The notes under the pieces were generated by a model. It worked only from the letters and a program-made list of their open reading frames with translations. It did no database searches and was not told the origin of the DNA. A program made the translations under genes and the position numbers. Of a DNA stretch of 64,000 bases, positions 60,939-64,000 are shown one piece after another (position 1 is the stretch's first letter; each line of letters opens with the position of its first letter). The DNA is from Argopecten irradians (taxonomy: Eukaryota; Mollusca; Bivalvia; Pectinida; Pectinidae), in contig NC_091135.1 of assembly GCF_041381155.1 (NCBI RefSeq), positions 6,873,620 to 6,937,619 on the forward strand. The letters run 5' to 3'.

Positions 60939-61940
60939 TGATAGAATAAATGACAGCACATCCTCGATATGTCAGGTCCTAATATCAGTGTTTTATAATT
61001 ATCCACACATTGACCATGTAATAGTGAAACTGACGGCAATTCGTGAGGAAAAAACCTGACCAATTACAAGCCTACATAGACCTCTCTTGAGGATTAATAG
61101 AAAGCAACGCCCAACTTCAAAGCTATATAGTGTATAATTTTGCGTTTCTGTTGGTTTACATCAAAAAGAACAAAAGTACTTGTCTCTATCTGTTGACGGA
61201 CACAAAGTCTTCAGTTGCGCTAAGACATGGTTAAGTGGTGGATATAACATCGAATTAGAAAGACTGTCTCCTTGATTGTCTTTGAATCGCAGTGACACAT
61301 TTTTGTCCAACTTTAACATGTTTTTGAGAAAAGAAAAGAATAATATTTGTTTGTCTGAAATTTAGCCTTAGTGCGCATTCCACTTCATCCACGATTTGCT
61401 GGAGTGATCATCACTCTCGTTACATCCACCTATGGCCTTAGTCATACATATGTAGCAAACCTGAAGGCTATGTGTGCGACAAGAAATGAGCATGCAGTTT
61501 GGTCCTTTGATATACGTATAAAGAATCTAATTACTGTAGGTTATAGTGCATACGAAGACTATATTTATGTGCATTGTTAAGATGTACTAAAATTCTTGAT
61601 AACAAACTTATCAAGGTAATCTCTTACGGCAAAACATGACATTTATACTGATAAAAAAACTTTGATATGGAGCTAGGCCACCCTGTATGACAAAACATGT
61701 CATTAAATTACTCAGAATTAGATAATCAAAAAGCCATACATATACAAGTCCTACGTGCCGTATGATATGTATGTGAAGAACGGCATTTGTATTTCAGTAT
61801 GTAAATAATCGGGACATGCTTATATTACAGAGTGTCTCCATTTTACCATATTCAAATATAACTAATTGAAATTAAATGACACATAAAAGTCAAATGATGT
61901 TATCTTCTACCCTATGCTACAAATGTAGCTGATAGTGTTT

Positions 61941-62165
61941 TTTGACATAAGTGTCACCTGACGTAAGCGATACCTAAAATAATAAGCAACACCTGACATA
62001 AGCATTACTTGACATAAGCGAAACCTGACATAAGCGTCATTTGACATACGCGGAACCTGACATAAGCGATACCTAAAATAATAAGCAACACCTGACATAA
62101 GCGGAACCTGACATAAGCGTCATTTGACATACGCGGAAACCTGATATAAGCGTCACCTGACTTGA
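61941..62165 (+). repeat. Tandem repeat of a CCTGACATAAGCG unit with ~99-bp higher-order period
   Basis: Units of about 15-16 bases (CCTGACATAAGCGTCA, TTTGACATACGCGGAA). The longer segment GCGATACCTAAAATAATAAG is repeated 99 bases apart (61967 and 62066), showing duplication of a whole block. Confidence 0.85.
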
Positions 62166-62629
62166 GGTTCACTTGTGTGAATGGATCATTTATCGTCCTG
62201 ACATTGATAAAGATGTGATATACCTACATGTAGGTACCGATAACTGTAGATAGCAGGCGATAACACAATGGGTCTATCGTGCATTAGATTATGTGCTATA
62301 TAAATATAGAAATGAAGTACTAGAAAACGAAAAATAACCAGGCTTAAATGTTGTGTAGATCAAATTGGTATCGCCTTTTGATAGTATGTTGAAATAACTT
62401 GATAAAAAATAATGACATAATACAAATGAAATAGTATGTTAGATACAGTAAAATACCTCTTGATAATAGCTAAATTGATAACGATATTAATCTGGTAAAA
62501 TCATAGAAAGGTGATCTCGATAAATATACACAAATGTAAACAAACTCACCAGGCTAAACTATTGGTCAATCAAATCCACATCATGACTGTGATATCAACT
62601 TAGGGTGTATGTGCTGATGTACTGAAGAG

Positions 62630-62781
62630 ATGAAGATGAAACATCGCCTGTTTATGACATCTCTGTTCCTGTTAGGTTTACAGGAATTAGATGCCCAGAC
62701 TTGTAAGAAGAAATCATCATGTTCGTGTGAGTGTAGTGGAGGAACGATGGATCTGAAGCCTGGAGCCATACAGGGAACAAA
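62630..62781 (+). CDS. First coding exon of a secreted or membrane protein (partial; continues beyond what can be seen)
   Basis: An ATG opens 50 codons and two bases ending at a strong donor, AA|GTAAGA. Without splicing the frame meets TAA at once, which supports an exon boundary. The peptide starts MKMKHRLFMTSLFLLGLQEL-DAQ, a convincing signal peptide with a cleavage site after Ala22. It continues with a basic Cys-rich stretch, CKKKSSCSCECSGG, then TMDLKPGA. The CxCxC...G.xDL.P pattern recalls the N-terminus of Atg27/mannose-6-phosphate-receptor-like lumenal domains. That is a guess from pattern only. A second in-frame ATG lies two codons on. The next exon was not found in the last 1.2 kb, so the gene probably runs out of the window. 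Confidence 0.55.
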
Positions 62782-63139
62782 GTAAGACCGTCACTCACGG
62801 AAATATCTGTACAATTACATGTAGAAATTGAGGTTCCACAATTAACTGTTACTAGTTAGTCACAGGAACTCATAATAAGTAAAATGTATTTTGTATACGT
62901 AATGATGAAAATAAGGAACCAAGAATAAATTTGCATTTCAACAAAAGGTTACGTTTAATGAATTCATCCTCATCATCACCATATACTGAAAAAGAACTAT
63001 GGGCATACGTTGAGTAGTTGGGGCATTGTCAAATTCTGGCTACAGTAGGATGTCTTATCTCTAGATACTCTGGCTTTTCGTCCAATGCTGATATCCTATA
63101 AACACAATAATATGTAGCGGAATAGGGTCGATCATCGGT

Positions 63140-63210
63140 AACCAGGTAGCTCAGCGGTAGAGCATTTGGCTAGTGTTCGGAGGTCCCGGGTTCGAATCCC
63201 GGTCTGGTCG
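63140..63210 (+). tRNA. tRNA-like sequence, anticodon AGT (Thr), probably a SINE head or pseudo-tRNA
   Basis: A 71-base cloverleaf can be drawn. The acceptor AACCAGG/TCTGGTC has a first-pair mismatch. D arm GCTC-AGCGGTA-GAGC, anticodon loop CTAGTGT, T arm CCGGG-TTCGAAT-CCCGG. A and B boxes (TAGCTCAGCGG, GGTTCGAATCC) are intact. The anticodon stem depends on G-T pairs. With GCTACGTTTTCTCC following and no T-run terminator nearby, a SINE origin is at least as likely as a working gene. Confidence 0.45.
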
Positions 63211-63397
63211 CTACGTTTTCTCCTCTCCTGTTACAAATATATGAATACATGAAATAAACCAAATTAAACATGTTTATCCACTCTTTGCAACCGTATTTAA
63301 TATGACTGGGAGGTTTGTGCTGCACAGTCAGTGAGATTGCACTGCCACTGACTAATGCAATATTCCCCTGCATTGTAGAGTGTGACAAAGAAATCAA

Positions 63398-64000
63398 AAC
63401 CTGATGCATAATTCATGAATGTCCACACTGAGGTTTACCGAGGGTTGGACAATTTATAAATGTAAAAATCTGAGGTTTACTGAGGGTTTGATAATTCATT
63501 AATGTCTGTTCTGTGGTTACCGAGGGTTGGACGATTCATGAATGTCTAATCTGAGGTTTACTGAGGGTTTGACAATTAATGAATGTTTAATCTGTAGTTT
63601 ACCGAGGGTTGGACAAATCATGACTATCAAATCTGATGTTTACCGTGTGCTGAAAAATTCATGAATGTCTAATATGAAGTTTACTGAGGGTAGGACAATT
63701 CATGAATGTTTAATCTGATGTTTAACGAGGTTTGGATAATACATGAATGTCTAGTCTGAGGTTTGTCAAGAGTTGAACAATTCATGAATGTCTAACCTGA
63801 TGTTTACCGACGGTTGGACAATTTATGAATGTCCAATCTGAGGTTTACTGAGGTTTGGACAATTTATGAATGTCCACACTGAGTTTACCTATGGTTGGGC
63901 ATTTTATGAATATCTAATTACAAGTTTACTGAGAGTTGATCAATTCATGAATGCCTAGTCTGAGGTTTATCAAGGATTTGACAATTTAGAAATATTTAAT
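63398..64000 (+). repeat. ~42-bp minisatellite running to the window edge
   Basis: About 14 units built on AATTCATGAATGTCTAATCT and GAGGTTTACTGAGGGTTGGAC. Units differ by substitutions and small indels, and the array continues past the end of the window. Confidence 0.9.

Larger units (their letters stand above)
56341..62629. other. Intergenic between the SLC36-like gene and the right-edge gene
   Basis: Holds the paired direct repeat (56.7/58.6 kb), a TCGCGAA-rich element, two R540 copies, one foldback and the TAAGC array. A 57.5-58.4 kb block has slightly different composition but no frame or splice signals I trust. Confidence 0.45.

Noticed and set aside
61371..61580. Frame preceded by an AG acceptor-like AAATTTAG
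   Set aside because: It could be an exon of a neighbouring gene, but the residues match nothing I know and no partner exon fits, so it was not called.
61941..62165. CRISPR-like look of the regularly spaced TAAGC units
   Set aside because: There are no unique spacers of constant length, and the host is an animal; it is a degenerate tandem repeat.
63170..63409. Minus-strand frame ending ATRPGFEPGTSEH
   Set aside because: This peptide is the antisense translation of a tRNA T arm and B box, a well-known SINE artefact.

Overview
The window looks like nuclear DNA from an animal, most probably a bivalve mollusc. A scallop-like genome is my inference from the repeat style and was not tested. The evidence is AT-rich sequence, short exons with canonical GT/AG introns, no operons or long uninterrupted ORFs, and heavy loading with short non-autonomous elements. 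I assembled the gene models by hand from splice signals and unbroken reading frame. Most of the 60-115 codon ORFs in all six frames are chance.

Layout: positions 1-34,850 are a gene-poor block holding no gene I can support. It has scattered copies of a ~540-bp interspersed repeat (called R540 here), several foldback elements (MITE-like), a broken hAT transposase (21.9-23.2 kb) and one weak orphan exon candidate (13.2 kb). From 34,853 to 45,194 (+) lies a complete 11-exon, 421-codon histidine acid phosphatase of the lysosomal/prostatic type. It has a signal peptide, an RHGxRxP motif, a late HD motif, one C-terminal membrane helix and a short cytosolic tail with a YxxPhi sorting motif. From 56,258 down to 48,732 (-) lies a complete 8-exon, 441-codon amino-acid/auxin permease-family transporter, closest in character to SLC36 proton-coupled amino acid transporters. 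The two genes converge tail to tail with about 3.5 kb between stop codons. At 62,630 (+) a new gene begins: its first exon encodes a signal peptide and a Cys-rich start, and the rest is not seen. The window ends inside a ~42-bp minisatellite.

Functionally, both complete genes encode membrane proteins of a kind found in lysosomal or endosomal membranes (acid phosphatase, proton-coupled amino acid export). Nothing in the sequence shows co-regulation, and the pairing may be chance.

The most interesting material is in the repeats. R540 copies and a tRNA-derived SINE share the same 3' tail, which suggests one LINE machinery moves both. Intron 2 of the phosphatase carries a head-to-head SINE pair forming an identical 102-bp inverted repeat, nested inside another terminal-inverted-repeat element, next to a third foldback. 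Several MITE families recur in introns of both genes. I found no CRISPR, no viral gene, no rRNA, and no clear new biological system.
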